Source: WRGA01 sp031553395 (GTDB lineage: Bacteria > Bacteroidota > Bacteroidia > Bacteroidales > WRGA01). From it: a DNA stretch of 64,000 nucleotides. The notes below the pieces were generated by a model. The model ran no database searches, had not been told where the DNA came from, and was given only the letters and a program-made list of their open reading frames with translations. Positions within the stretch are counted from its first letter, which is position 1; each line of letters begins with the position of its first letter. The stretch lies in assembly GCA_031553395.1 (NCBI GenBank), contig JAVBLR010000005.1, forward strand, positions 41,074-105,073. The letters run 5' to 3'. The position numbers and the translations under genes are program-made. Positions 8,476 to 17,690 of the stretch are shown here, one piece after another.

Positions 8476-10521
8476 ATGCAAAAAGGAAACATTGGGGTAA
8501 CTACCGAGAATATTTTCCCCATCATCAAGAAATTCTTGTATAGCGATCATGAGATTTTTCTTCGTGAGCTTGTATCAAATGCTGTAGATGCTACACAAAA
8601 GTTAAAAACACTTTCGTCAGTTGGAGAGTTTAAAGGAGAATTAGGCAACTTGGCTGTTCATGTGAAACTAGATAAAAAAACACTGACTATCTCTGACCGC
8701 GGTGTAGGAATGACAGCCGAAGAGATAGATAAATATATCAATCAGATTGCATTTTCTGGCGCCGAAGAATTCTTGAAGAAATATAAAAAAGATGCAGCCT
8801 CAATCATCGGGCATTTCGGGCTTGGTTTTTATTCATCTTTCATGGTTTCCAAAAAAGTGGAAATTATTACAAAATCGTACAAAGATGATGCAAAAGCTGT
8901 AAAATGGTCATGCGATGGAACTCCAGAGTATAAAATGGAGGAAACTGATAAAGCCGATCGTGGAACGGATATTATCCTGTATATTGATGATGATAACAAA
9001 GAATTTTTGGAAGAAAATCGGGTTTCTCAGTTATTGAAAAAATATTGCCGTTTCCTTCCAGTTGAAATTGCTTTCGGAAAAGTGAAAGAATGGAAAGACG
9101 GAAAAGACGTTGAAACAGATAAGGATAATATTATCAATGATATTCATCCTGCATGGACTCGCAAACCTTCGGAATTAACAGAAGAAGATTACAAAAAATT
9201 CTACCGAGATTTATATCCAATGGCCGAAGAACCGTTGTTTTGGATTCATCTGAATGTAGACCATCCTTTCTATTTAACCGGAATTTTATATTTTCCAAAA
9301 ATAAAAAATAACGTTGAGGTTCAACGCAATAAAATTCAGTTGTATTGTAACCAAGTATTTGTTACTGATTCGGTAGAAGATATTGTTCCCGAATTCTTGA
9401 CATTATTGAATGGAGTAATCGATTCTCCGGATATTCCGTTGAATGTTTCCCGTTCATATTTGCAAAGCGATGCGAATGTAAAGAAAATATCCAACCATAT
9501 TACAAAAAAAGTAGCCGACCGTTTAGAAGAAATTTTCAAAAACGATCGTAAGCAATTTGAAGAAAAATGGGATGATTTAAAAGTATTTATCGAATACGGA
9601 ATGTTGTCGGATGAAAAATTCTACGAACGTGCCGAAAAATTTGCATTGTTAAAGAATGTCGATGGCGTTTATTTCACATTCGAAGAATATAAAAAACTGA
9701 TTAAGGAAAATCAAACCGATAAAGACGAAAATCTGATTTATCTGTATACCAGCAATAAAGAAGAACAATACAGCTACATTGATATGGCCAAAAGCAAAGG
9801 CTACGATGTTTTATTGATGGACGGCCAATTGGATATGCACTTTGTGGGGATACTTGAACAGAAATTAGAGAAAAGCCGTTTTACCCGCATCGACAGTGAT
9901 GTTATCGACAATATAATCCGGAAAGAGAACCAGAATGGAACTCACTTGTCTACCGAACAACAAAATGCGTTGCAGGAAATATTTAAATCTCAGGTTCCAA
10001 CTATTGACAAAACAGAATTTATCGTTGGTTTCGAAGCGTTGGGCGAAAATGGAACTCCAGTATTGATTACCCAAAATGAATTTATGCGCCGGATGAAAGA
10101 TATGTCGGCATTTCAACCCGGATTTAATTTCTACGGAGAACTTTCTGATAGTTACACCCTTGTTGTAAATAGCGATCATCATTTGGTGAAAAAAATAGTC
10201 GAAGATGAAGAAGCAGCGTGCAACGAACAAGTAGCGCCTGTTCGTTCAAAGATACAATCGCTTGAAACCCGCCAATCTGAATTGCAGAAAGCTCAGGAAG
10301 GCAAAAAGGATGAAGAAATTCCGGTTCAGGATAAGGAAGAACTTAAAAACACTGAAGCTAAAATTTCCGAACTGCAAAATAAACAAAAGGAAATATACAG
10401 CGAATATGCTTCTGGTAATAAATTGATTCGTCAATTGATAGACTTAGCGTTGCTTTCGAATAATATGTTGAAAGGAGAAGCGTTAAGCAACTTTATCAAA
10501 AGAAGTATTTCATTAATTTGA
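8476..10521 (+). CDS. htpG: Hsp90 family chaperone HtpG
   Basis: The product has 681 residues. The GHKL ATPase domain is clear: FLRELVSNAVDA near residue 30, DRGVGM near 76 and GHFGLGFYSSF near 112. The middle and C-terminal dimerisation domains follow, with a Lys/Glu-rich insert near residues 585-630 as is common in Bacteroidota HtpG. It is an ATP-dependent cytosolic chaperone working with DnaK-DnaJ-GrpE; grpE and dnaJ lie at 59.7-61.5 kb here. The start MQKGNIGV matches the family N-terminus. No CIRCE operator is visible upstream. A strong bidirectional terminator follows. Confidence 0.97.
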   Translation: MQKGNIGVTTENIFPIIKKFLYSDHEIFLRELVSNAVDATQKLKTLSSVGEFKGELGNLAVHVKLDKKTLTISDRGVGMTAEEIDKYINQIAFSGAEEFLKKYKKDAASIIGHFGLGFYSSFMVSKKVEIITKSYKDDAKAVKWSCDGTPEYKMEETDKADRGTDIILYIDDDNKEFLEENRVSQLLKKYCRFLPVEIAFGKVKEWKDGKDVETDKDNIINDIHPAWTRKPSELTEEDYKKFYRDLYPMAEEPLFWIHLNVDHPFYLTGILYFPKIKNNVEVQRNKIQLYCNQVFVTDSVEDIVPEFLTLLNGVIDSPDIPLNVSRSYLQSDANVKKISNHITKKVADRLEEIFKNDRKQFEEKWDDLKVFIEYGMLSDEKFYERAEKFALLKNVDGVYFTFEEYKKLIKENQTDKDENLIYLYTSNKEEQYSYIDMAKSKGYDVLLMDGQLDMHFVGILEQKLEKSRFTRIDSDVIDNIIRKENQNGTHLSTEQQNALQEIFKSQVPTIDKTEFIVGFEALGENGTPVLITQNEFMRRMKDMSAFQPGFNFYGELSDSYTLVVNSDHHLVKKIVEDEEAACNEQVAPVRSKIQSLETRQSELQKAQEGKKDEEIPVQDKEELKNTEAKISELQNKQKEIYSEYASGNKLIRQLIDLALLSNNMLKGEALSNFIKRSISLI

Positions 10522-10542
10522 TATTGATATTAAAATAGGATG

Positions 10543-10586
10543 CGGATAACAGTTTTATTCATTAAACTCTGTTATCCGTATTTTTT
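10543..10586. terminator. Bidirectional terminator between htpG and the DUF5686 gene
   Basis: A perfect 10-bp stem (CGGATAACAG at 10543-10552; complement at 10569-10578) is followed by Ts for htpG transcripts. On the other strand it overlaps the end of the convergent DUF5686 gene region. Confidence 0.85.
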
Positions 10587-13134
10587 AAAATTTGAATGTG
10601 AATCCCAATTGCCAGCCATGTTTGGAAATATCCGGATTTCCTAAATATGTCATCCGGAGAATATAATCCAGCCGGATAATGTTAAGGATATTTTCTATAC
10701 CGAAGCTCATTTCAACATAGGGCGTATTCGTCATTTTAAAAGATGTGGGATTTCCATTTTCATCCATTGGAAAAAGAAATACATCCGAATTATTTGCCGG
10801 ATTATTCTTGTCTGATAAACTTCCCCACAATCCTCTAAAAGAAACAACTTCCCGCATTCTCAAATGCTTAATTAAAGGAATACGGTTAAAAATCCACCCA
10901 TTTGCATGATATGTTAGAAAAAGCGATACATATTGGTCGTTGATAAATTCCAATGTATTCATCATGCTATACGACTCGGGCTCAATAAAGTACGATGTAT
11001 TTGTACTTGGATTAAATAGCAATGGAAAGGGAGCTGTATTCCAAACTTTTCCAGCTCTTAGAGTTGCATTAATATTCCCAAAAGCCGAAAGCCAGAACCT
11101 TTTATCCGCAGAAATTTCAGTAGACTGCAGATTATAATCCGAACCCATAAAATTCTTTATTCCAACAGTTTGAGTAAGAGTAAAAGTAGGTGCATCCAAA
11201 GACACTTTCAACCGCCTTCCTGTTTGTTGATAGAATTTCTGTCCCGGAGAATACTTCAATAATAAATTGAATTCGGAGGTAGTCATATTATTTATCGAAA
11301 CAATGCCATCGCTTGTCTGTTTCAAATATTGCAAACTACCGGTCGGAGTATCGTTGCGGTAAACAGCCCTTAAATCATACGAAAAATCATTCTCGAATTC
11401 CTTTTGATAAAATAACGAAAACTGTTTTATATACGACATTTTCGTGGCATCATCCCGGTTAAAAGATAAAAAGAAATTATCCCGAAGAGCGTTTAATGTC
11501 CTTTGTCCGGGAACTTCCAAATCATACTTATAAGAAATTCCTATATTATTCTGCGGAAACTCATCAATATAGATTTCCCTTTCAATAAAAGAATATCGTA
11601 AATCTCCGTAATACTTAAACTTCTTATCGGCAATTCCATATGCTCCATATCCGGCAAGATACCAATGTTTATTAGCATTCACCGTTGTGCGGAATCCCGT
11701 TCTGAATCTCCATCCTTCCACATCATTATGACTTATAAATGATGTAAAAGGACCAATTTCAACTTTGTTGCAGGTATCTTTTCCGGTAGGGATATAACCG
11801 GTGCTGAAAACATCCAACAAAACTCCGGCAACATTGAATGATTTCTTTTGATGCAATTCGTCCATCATCTTGGTAACAGCAACTTCTTTCTCCCTGATTC
11901 CCTTTCGCCGCCATTCTTGCCAAAGCACTTCCGGATATTGATCGGCTAATGGAGAAACAGATGTTTTTGTTGCAAGTTGATATGCCTCTTTTCTCGGTTC
12001 ATCAAATATATATCCGGAAAAATGCTTGTTTATTTCAGCATAAAACCCTTGCAATGAGCGAAGCAATACGAAATCAACCGCCATTGTCTCCTTTGATAAT
12101 ATCCAAGTTCCGTTTTGATGCTGATTAAATTCTTGTTCGATATATAAATCCGAGACGTAATTCAGGTTAATGTCGTGGGGAATGCTCATTTGAACTCTTT
12201 TAACCGAATAAGAAGAATCTGCCGAAATAAACAAATGGCCCATAAATCCAAAATCGCGCGTATTGAACGGAACAAATTCCAAATCAATAAACGGCTTATT
12301 ATCTATAGATACAGTATCTACAATATAAAATTTATAAAAAGAAGTGGCAATATTAGACAATGGACTTACAAACCGATTCATTAAAAATGTTATGTCATTT
12401 CCAAAAATATCAATACCGGTAAAAACTTCGTTCAACACATTGTCAACTCCTTCCTGATTAAAGGATTCGTCAATTCCCACACGCCGAATGCCTTTTATAA
12501 CTTCTTTTTCTGCTTTAGGACTTTTCCGGTAATATATATCCGAAACTTTTTCTTTTACCGAAAGCCATAAAATAGGGTTGTTGCCTATTTTCGGAGTATC
12601 GACATAATTATGAAGAAATTCATACCCTTTTATTTTTACATTTTCATTAAAATTATTAAGGGCTACCGACTTACGGCTATATTCCTCATATTGATAATAA
12701 TCGTGGTTATCCGGACGATTATCATTTTTATGTTCGATTACTTTTTTTATTAATTCAACTGCCGGATTACCCTTTTTTATATATTTCTCCCGCTTTACAT
12801 TCGTTACAACTTCCTCCAACTTGATACTGGAAGGTAGGAGAAAAACTTCAAGGTTTTTGTTTTCAAGTGCATTCACAGGTATTTCCTTTGAAGAATAACC
12901 AATGCATGAAAAAATAACCTGTACATTCTTTTTTTTACAAGGCAATTGAAAAAAACCCTTTGAATTAGTCAAACTCGCATAATATTCCCCAATTACCGTT
13001 ACAGTAACAGAAGTCAGAGGTGTTTGCGACAAACTATCTTTTACAATACCCTTGATAATGTAGTTGTTTTGGGATTTTGCAGAAAAGCTCAAACAGATAA
13101 ATAAAAATATGTAGAAACAGTATTTCCAAATCAT
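10585..13134 (-). CDS. DUF5686 outer membrane protein with carboxypeptidase-regulatory-like domain
   Basis: The 849-residue protein has a signal peptide ending near SAKSQ (residue 22). A CarboxypepD_reg-like beta-sandwich spans about 27-110 (IIKGIVKDSLSQTPLTSVTV), followed by the DUF5686 region (PAVELIKKVIEHKND) and a long C-terminal beta-barrel ending in Phe (LGFTFKF), typical of BAM substrates. These Bacteroidota outer membrane proteins lack a plug domain and their cargo is unknown. A -7 box (TATATTTG, plus-strand 13156-13163) lies 22 nt upstream of the start. Confidence 0.9.
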   Translation of the reverse strand: MIWKYCFYIFLFICLSFSAKSQNNYIIKGIVKDSLSQTPLTSVTVTVIGEYYASLTNSKGFFQLPCKKKNVQVIFSCIGYSSKEIPVNALENKNLEVFLLPSSIKLEEVVTNVKREKYIKKGNPAVELIKKVIEHKNDNRPDNHDYYQYEEYSRKSVALNNFNENVKIKGYEFLHNYVDTPKIGNNPILWLSVKEKVSDIYYRKSPKAEKEVIKGIRRVGIDESFNQEGVDNVLNEVFTGIDIFGNDITFLMNRFVSPLSNIATSFYKFYIVDTVSIDNKPFIDLEFVPFNTRDFGFMGHLFISADSSYSVKRVQMSIPHDINLNYVSDLYIEQEFNQHQNGTWILSKETMAVDFVLLRSLQGFYAEINKHFSGYIFDEPRKEAYQLATKTSVSPLADQYPEVLWQEWRRKGIREKEVAVTKMMDELHQKKSFNVAGVLLDVFSTGYIPTGKDTCNKVEIGPFTSFISHNDVEGWRFRTGFRTTVNANKHWYLAGYGAYGIADKKFKYYGDLRYSFIEREIYIDEFPQNNIGISYKYDLEVPGQRTLNALRDNFFLSFNRDDATKMSYIKQFSLFYQKEFENDFSYDLRAVYRNDTPTGSLQYLKQTSDGIVSINNMTTSEFNLLLKYSPGQKFYQQTGRRLKVSLDAPTFTLTQTVGIKNFMGSDYNLQSTEISADKRFWLSAFGNINATLRAGKVWNTAPFPLLFNPSTNTSYFIEPESYSMMNTLEFINDQYVSLFLTYHANGWIFNRIPLIKHLRMREVVSFRGLWGSLSDKNNPANNSDVFLFPMDENGNPTSFKMTNTPYVEMSFGIENILNIIRLDYILRMTYLGNPDISKHGWQLGFTFKF

Positions 13135-13290
13135 ATACTATAAATGAAATTCGTGCAAATATACGGTAAAAGGTTACATGTATAAATCAATTGTATAAAT
13201 CAAAAAATTAAAGAAGCTAAAAAAGGAAGAAAATATATATGCAAATAAAAAGCAACTACCTAAATAATAGATAATTGCTTTAATAAAAAG

Positions 13291-13365
13291 TCGGGATGAT
13301 ACGATTCGAACGTACGACCACACGCCCCCCAGACGTGTACTCTAACCTGGCTGAGCTACATCCCG
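13291..13365 (-). tRNA. tRNA-Pro (anticodon GGG)
   Basis: Read on the minus strand, a 7-bp acceptor stem (CGGGATG/CATCCCG), a D arm with AGCCAGGTTA, an anticodon arm CACGT/GCGTG with loop CTGGGGG, and a T arm with TTCGAAT form a complete cloverleaf. The anticodon is GGG, reading CCC and CCU. The discriminator base is A and CCA is not encoded. A complete promoter lies just upstream. Confidence 0.96.
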
Positions 13366-13377
13366 AAAAGAGTGATG

Positions 13378-13408
13378 CAAAAGTAGTCTTTTTTTATAAA
13401 ACTGCAAA
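13378..13408 (-). promoter_or_regulatory. Promoter of tRNA-Pro
   Basis: On the minus strand TTTG (13405-13408) is followed after exactly 19 nt by TACTTTTG (13378-13385), a full match to the Bacteroidetes housekeeping sigma consensus. The expected start is near 13371, 6 nt before the mature tRNA. This is the clearest promoter in the window. Confidence 0.85.
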
Positions 13409-13485
13409 AGTAATTCTGCAATGGATTTATATTTCTATATTCGCACAAGAAAAACTACTTTTGAATCAATATAATAGAATACAAA

Positions 13486-14082
13486 ATGGAGATCTGCACC
13501 ATAGAATTATCAATACAAGTTATCCGCATTTTATGTTTTTCTGCCATTCCCATATGCGGATGCATTCTATTTTTTACAATAAAAATGGTTCGAAAAACAT
13601 TCAACGGGAAGATATTATTGGAGCTTCCTTTTGAAGAGAAAGAAGGTGTATTCACGATTGACAAAAAAGGAACATTTGCAATCTGGCAAAAAGGGAAAAT
13701 ATTCAGCCGCACGCCTGTCGACAAATTTAAACCTTGCATAACAAATGTTGATAATGGACAAAAAGTAAAATTGTATTTATCCTTACTCAGGCCATCTGTA
13801 AATGGATTCAGTGAAGCACGAATGGAACTTTTTACATTTTCAGCCGAACCGGGAAATTACAAATTAGAACTAATGCCCGGCTCTTCTATTTCCGGTATCG
13901 AGAAGATTATTTCAGCACCTGTAAGCGGATTGAAACTAAATACAAAAAAATACAGGCTTCAGGTAAGAGAAAGTCAACCTTTTTACTTTATGCTACTATC
14001 AATACCTCTTTTCACAATAAGCGGCTGTGGAATGATATTCGGATTTGTCGGTGGAATATTAGCCGATCAATTGTTTAAATGA
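13486..14082 (+). CDS. Hypothetical two-helix membrane protein
   Basis: I do not recognise this 198-residue protein. A first membrane helix lies at about residues 13-33 (ILCFSAIPICGCILFFTI) and a second at about 170-192 (MLLSIPLFTISGCGMIFGFVGG). The roughly 130 residues between them look like a beta-rich extracytoplasmic or cytosolic domain. A -7 box TACTTTTG (13456-13463) sits 22 nt before the ATG, so the gene seems to be transcribed alone. It converges with aroB, with a palindromic repeat between them. Confidence 0.75.
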   Translation: MEICTIELSIQVIRILCFSAIPICGCILFFTIKMVRKTFNGKILLELPFEEKEGVFTIDKKGTFAIWQKGKIFSRTPVDKFKPCITNVDNGQKVKLYLSLLRPSVNGFSEARMELFTFSAEPGNYKLELMPGSSISGIEKIISAPVSGLKLNTKKYRLQVRESQPFYFMLLSIPLFTISGCGMIFGFVGGILADQLFK

Positions 14083-14103
14083 GATTTGTTATCAGTTTTA
14101 TTT

Positions 14104-14166
14104 GTTATTCGTTGTTAGTTATTGGAGCAAGGCTAATAAAATAACAAATAACCAACAACAAGTAAC
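14104..14166. repeat. Word-built palindrome, GTTATT/GTTGTT family
   Basis: Arms 14104-14125 and 14145-14166 are reverse complements over 22 nt with four mismatches. Each arm is a chain of GTTATT, GTTGTT and GTTACT words. It lies between convergent genes, ends 2 nt from the aroB stop, and could act as a two-way terminator. The same words recur at 25854-25947 and 48878-48947. Confidence 0.8.
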
Positions 14167-14168
14167 AC

Positions 14169-15224
14169 TTAAAGGCCTTCTCTATAAAAATCAAACATTT
14201 CGAATATCAGTTGCTTATCGGCAGTTTGATTTATTTTGATATCGCCAACATCTGCCAACAAGGTAAAATTAATGATCCCAGATTCGTTTTTCTTGTCATG
14301 AGTCATTAATTCATATAAATGCTCATAATCATTACATTCTATAAAAAAGGTACCATAATTATCCTGTACAAAACGATTAATTTGACGAAGTTTGTCAATA
14401 GGAAATCCAACTAAACAGTGGGATAAATACAATTCGCAAATAATTCCCCACGCAACTGCAAACCCATGCAATACAGGCCTATTTTGCTCAAAAGAAAAAC
14501 TTTCAAAAGCATGACCTACTGTATGGCCCAAATTCAAGGCTTTTCGAATTCCTTTTTCATACGGATCTTCCTCTACAATTTTTTCTTTAATTTTTACAGA
14601 CGTTACCAATAAGTCCTGTAAAGTATCAAAATTAATATTCTCTAAATCAAAAGAAATTAACTGCGACAAATTTTGTCTGTTACTAATAAGTCCGTGTTTG
14701 AGCATTTCGGCATAACCGGATAAGATATTTTCATGGTTCAACGATTTAAAGAAATTAGCATCAATCAAAACAACTTCAGCAGGATTGAACACTCCAATTT
14801 CATTTTTCAATCCATTGAAATTAAATCCTGTTTTTCCACCTACTGCCGCATCGACAGCACCTAATAAAGTTGTAGAAATATTGATATACGGAATTCCGCG
14901 CTTAAAAGTAGAAGCGGCGAACCCACCCAAATCAGTAACCATTCCACCACCAAGATTAATCATTGCCGATTTACGAGTTGCTCCGTTTTTGCTGAGAAAT
15001 GTCCAAACATCAGCAACTGTATTCAATGTTTTATGTAAATCTCCGGCTTCTATCGTAATGACATCTGCACTTTTAATTTTATCAAAACCTTGAATTAAAG
15101 GAAAGCAAAAACGAGCCGATTCTGTGTCTGTCAATACAAAAAGCTTGTCATAATCAATCTTTTGTAATGCTTCATATAAAGAATCTTTTAAATATTTACT
15201 GACAACTATTTCTTGCTTTTTCAT
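14169..15224 (-). CDS. aroB: 3-dehydroquinate synthase
   Basis: The 351-residue product is AroB, which converts DAHP to 3-dehydroquinate in the shikimate pathway using NAD+ and a divalent metal. The NAD-binding segment NLGGGMVTDLGGFAASTFKRG, the active-site run TTLLGAVDAAVGGKTGFN, and the metal-ligand region (GYAEMLKHGL; LGHTVGHAFE) are all intact. It is the distal gene of the argR-GNAT-hflX-aroB run; a 69-nt gap with a palindromic repeat separates it from hflX, and the arm begins at the base next to the aroB start codon. Confidence 0.96.
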   Translation of the reverse strand: MKKQEIVVSKYLKDSLYEALQKIDYDKLFVLTDTESARFCFPLIQGFDKIKSADVITIEAGDLHKTLNTVADVWTFLSKNGATRKSAMINLGGGMVTDLGGFAASTFKRGIPYINISTTLLGAVDAAVGGKTGFNFNGLKNEIGVFNPAEVVLIDANFFKSLNHENILSGYAEMLKHGLISNRQNLSQLISFDLENINFDTLQDLLVTSVKIKEKIVEEDPYEKGIRKALNLGHTVGHAFESFSFEQNRPVLHGFAVAWGIICELYLSHCLVGFPIDKLRQINRFVQDNYGTFFIECNDYEHLYELMTHDKKNESGIINFTLLADVGDIKINQTADKQLIFEMFDFYREGL

Positions 15225-15280
15225 TACGTTATACTTTTACGTTACCGCAATACGTCGTATAACGTAAAACGTATAACGTA
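15225..15280. repeat. Word-built palindrome, TACGTTATACG family
   Basis: The left arm 15225-15245 and right arm 15257-15280 match as reverse complements except for two short gaps. Both are chains of ACGTTATACG and ACGTTTTACG words. It fills the hflX-aroB intercistronic gap. The same words form the element at 59514-59593. Confidence 0.8.
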
Positions 15281-15293
15281 TTACACACAAAAT

Positions 15294-16514
15294 CTATTCT
15301 ATCTCATCATATTCCTGAAAAAGAAAATCATTATAAGGAAAACGGGTAATATGAATTTCTTTTACTTTCCGGTAAAGTAACTCCTTTAATTCATCCAGAT
15401 TGCTTTTTTCTTTGGCTGAAATAAAAATACAATTGTCGTGTAACTTGTTCATCCATGTACTTCTCAACTCATCCAATTCAATATTAGCTTTGGTACGTGG
15501 AGTTAAATCATCATCTGCTTTTTTCACATACGTATAGGCATCAATCTTATTGAAAACCAAAATCACAGGTTTTTCCCTATCATCAATTTCATGAAGCGTT
15601 TTGCTTACAACTTCAATTTGTTCTTCAAATGCAGGATGAGAAATATCAACAACATGAAGTAATAAATCGGCCTCACGCACTTCGTCTAATGTCGATTTGA
15701 AACTCTCAATCAAATGTGTCGGTAATTTACGGATAAAACCCACAGTATCAGACAACAAAAATGGCAGATTATGAATAATTACTTTCCGGACGGTCGTATC
15801 AAGTGTTGCAAAAAGCTTATTCTCGGCAAAAACTTCCGACTTACTCAGCACATTCATTAAAGTCGATTTTCCAACATTCGTATAACCAACTAAAGCTACA
15901 CGCACCATCTTTCCACGATTCTTCCGTTGCGTCGATTTTTGACGGTCAATTTCCTTTAACTGTTTCTTCAGGTAGGAAATCTTATCCAAAATAATCCGAC
16001 GGTCGGTTTCCAACTGGGTTTCACCGGGACCTTTCATTCCAATACCAATACCTCCTCGTTGACGTTCCAAGTGAGTCCACATGCGAGTTAATCTCGGAAG
16101 AAGATATTGATATTGGGCTAATTCCACTTGTGTTTTGGCATGAGCAGTTTGTGCCCGTTGAGCAAAAATATCCAGAATAAGCGTTGTGCGGTCGAGAATC
16201 TTTACCTGTAATTCCTTTTCAATATTTTTCAATTGTTTGGGAGATAATTCATCATCAACCAATACTAACCCAATTTCATTTTCATCGACAAACTCTTTAA
16301 TTTCCTGTAATTTTCCTGCACCGACGAATGTTACAGGATGCGGATAATCCAATCGTTGAAGAAATGTTCTTACTGGTTCGGCTCCAGCGGTTTCGGCCAA
16401 AAAAGCCAATTCATCCAAATATTCCTTTGCCTTTGCTTCATTCTGTTCGGGAGTAATTAAACCAATTAATACTGCCCTTTCAGTCAATGCATTTGTTATG
16501 ATAAAATCTTTCAT
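15294..16514 (-). CDS. hflX: Ribosome-associated GTPase HflX
   Basis: The 406-residue product has the HflX N-terminal domain (GAGKLQEIKEFV) and a coiled Arg/Gln-rich linker ending in the family signature RGGIGIGMKGPGETQLETDRR. A circular-order-normal G domain follows, with the P-loop GYTNVGKST (about 209-217), G3 DTVGFI and G4 NKID. HflX splits stalled or heat-damaged 70S ribosomes in characterised relatives. It overlaps the upstream GNAT gene by 4 nt (ATGA), which implies translational coupling. Confidence 0.96.
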   Translation of the reverse strand: MKDFIITNALTERAVLIGLITPEQNEAKAKEYLDELAFLAETAGAEPVRTFLQRLDYPHPVTFVGAGKLQEIKEFVDENEIGLVLVDDELSPKQLKNIEKELQVKILDRTTLILDIFAQRAQTAHAKTQVELAQYQYLLPRLTRMWTHLERQRGGIGIGMKGPGETQLETDRRIILDKISYLKKQLKEIDRQKSTQRKNRGKMVRVALVGYTNVGKSTLMNVLSKSEVFAENKLFATLDTTVRKVIIHNLPFLLSDTVGFIRKLPTHLIESFKSTLDEVREADLLLHVVDISHPAFEEQIEVVSKTLHEIDDREKPVILVFNKIDAYTYVKKADDDLTPRTKANIELDELRSTWMNKLHDNCIFISAKEKSNLDELKELLYRKVKEIHITRFPYNDFLFQEYDEIE

Positions 16515-17059
16515 TCTTTCTTTTCTTTCGGATCAAAAAGCATCCCGGTGCAAAGGCACATTCTTCGTCCTGTACGCTGTAGAATATCGTAATTTACACA
16601 ACTCTGACAACCTTTCCAAAACGCTTCATCATCTGTTAATTCGGAAAATGTTACCGGTTTATACCCCAATTCCGAATTAATTTTCATTACTGCTAATCCC
16701 GTTGTAAGACCAAAAATTTTCGCATCCGGATAACGCTCGCGCGAAAGTTCGAATGCCTTTTTTTTGATTGATTTAGCTAATCCGTGTCCGCGGAATTTAT
16801 CGACGACAATAAGTCCTGAATTAGCAACAAATTTTTTATTTCCCCATGTCTCAATATAACAAAAACCGGCAAATTCCCCGGTATCGGTAAGCGCTATAAT
16901 TGCTTTTCCTTCCAGCATCTTTTGTTGAACATATTCGGGAGAACGTTTGGCAATACCTGTCCCGCGCACCTTTGCTGCAGCTTCGATGGTATCTAAGATT
17001 GTTTGAACATACGGAAGGTGGCTTTCATTTGCCACCATTATTTGGATATCAGTAAACAT
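16511..17059 (-). CDS. GNAT N-acetyltransferase linked to argR
   Basis: The product has 182 residues. The GNAT core is visible: the acetyl-CoA loop DKFRGHGLAKSIKKKAF near residue 90, preceded by the beta-strand VANSGLIVVD. The C-terminal part carries a cysteine cluster (CQSC near 150, CLC near 168) that could bind a metal. Its position directly after argR suggests the N-acylation step of arginine biosynthesis (an ArgA-like role), a gene order I recall in other Bacteroidales; substrate specificity is not shown. It lies 57 nt after argR and overlaps hflX by 4 nt. Confidence 0.87.
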   Translation of the reverse strand: MFTDIQIMVANESHLPYVQTILDTIEAAAKVRGTGIAKRSPEYVQQKMLEGKAIIALTDTGEFAGFCYIETWGNKKFVANSGLIVVDKFRGHGLAKSIKKKAFELSRERYPDAKIFGLTTGLAVMKINSELGYKPVTFSELTDDEAFWKGCQSCVNYDILQRTGRRMCLCTGMLFDPKEKKE

Positions 17060-17116
17060 TTTGATTTATGATTTTGAACTATACAGAATGGTTAAACTCA
17101 AATTTATATTTTAAAA

Positions 17117-17596
17117 TCAATGCAAATTGGGTATATATTCCAATAATGCATCCATAATTTGTTTTCGGGAAAAACCTTCGCGTGGAATAAGCAATATTGT
17201 ATCATCACCGGCGATTGTACCTAAAATCTCCATTTTTACATTTTGATCGATGATATATGCAATACTATTTGCATATCCGGGTAATGTTTTTATTACCGCC
17301 AGATTATTCGAAAATTCAATGGATAAAAATCCCGAAGCCGGTGTAAGATTTTCCTGCCAGGTTGCTTCTACCTCCGGATTAACCCGATTCATTCCATCAG
17401 AAAGGACATAGGTATAATTACCCAACGAATTGGGCACTTTTGCCACTTTCATTTGCTTCAAATCCCGGGATAAAGTTGCCTGGGTTAGTGTTAATCCTTT
17501 ACTTGCAAGAATTTGCAATAATTCTTCTTGTGATGATATTCTATTTTTTGTTATTGCTTCGCGAATAATAGCCCAACGAAGTTGTTTATTTTTCAT
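17117..17596 (-). CDS. argR: Arginine repressor ArgR
   Basis: The 159-residue product has an N-terminal winged helix (residues 1-75, recognition segment TLTQATLSRDLKQMKVAKVP) and a C-terminal hexamerisation and arginine-binding domain with the diagnostic GTIAGDDTILLIP (about 131-143). It represses or activates arginine genes in response to L-arginine. It heads an operon with the GNAT and hflX. An ARG box overlaps the predicted transcription start (17601-17618), pointing to autoregulation. Confidence 0.96.
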   Translation of the reverse strand: MKNKQLRWAIIREAITKNRISSQEELLQILASKGLTLTQATLSRDLKQMKVAKVPNSLGNYTYVLSDGMNRVNPEVEATWQENLTPASGFLSIEFSNNLAVIKTLPGYANSIAYIIDQNVKMEILGTIAGDDTILLIPREGFSRKQIMDALLEYIPNLH

Positions 17597-17600
17597 CTCA

Positions 17601-17618
17601 TTTGAATATTTATTCTAT
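17601..17618 (-). promoter_or_regulatory. ARG box at the argR promoter
   Basis: The 18 bp TTTGAATATTTATTCTAT match the ArgR operator consensus TNTGAATWWWWATTCANW at all fixed positions but one. The box sits 5 nt upstream of the argR ATG and just downstream of a -7 box (TATTTTTG on the minus strand, 17626-17633). A weaker second box may lie at 17620-17637, overlapping that -7 element. Confidence 0.72.
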
Positions 17619-17690
17619 AAGGATGCAAAAATATACAATAATCAAATACAAGTTATAAATTGAATAAGTTTTTTTGGGATTTTAAAGCTA

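Noticed and set aside
13135..13290. Possible small gene between the DUF5686 gene and tRNA-Pro
   Set aside because: No frame with coding character; only the upstream -7 box at 13156-13163 is supported.
13296..13634. 112-codon plus-strand frame
   Set aside because: It runs across the tRNA-Pro gene and its promoter and overlaps the real gene starting at 13486 in another frame.
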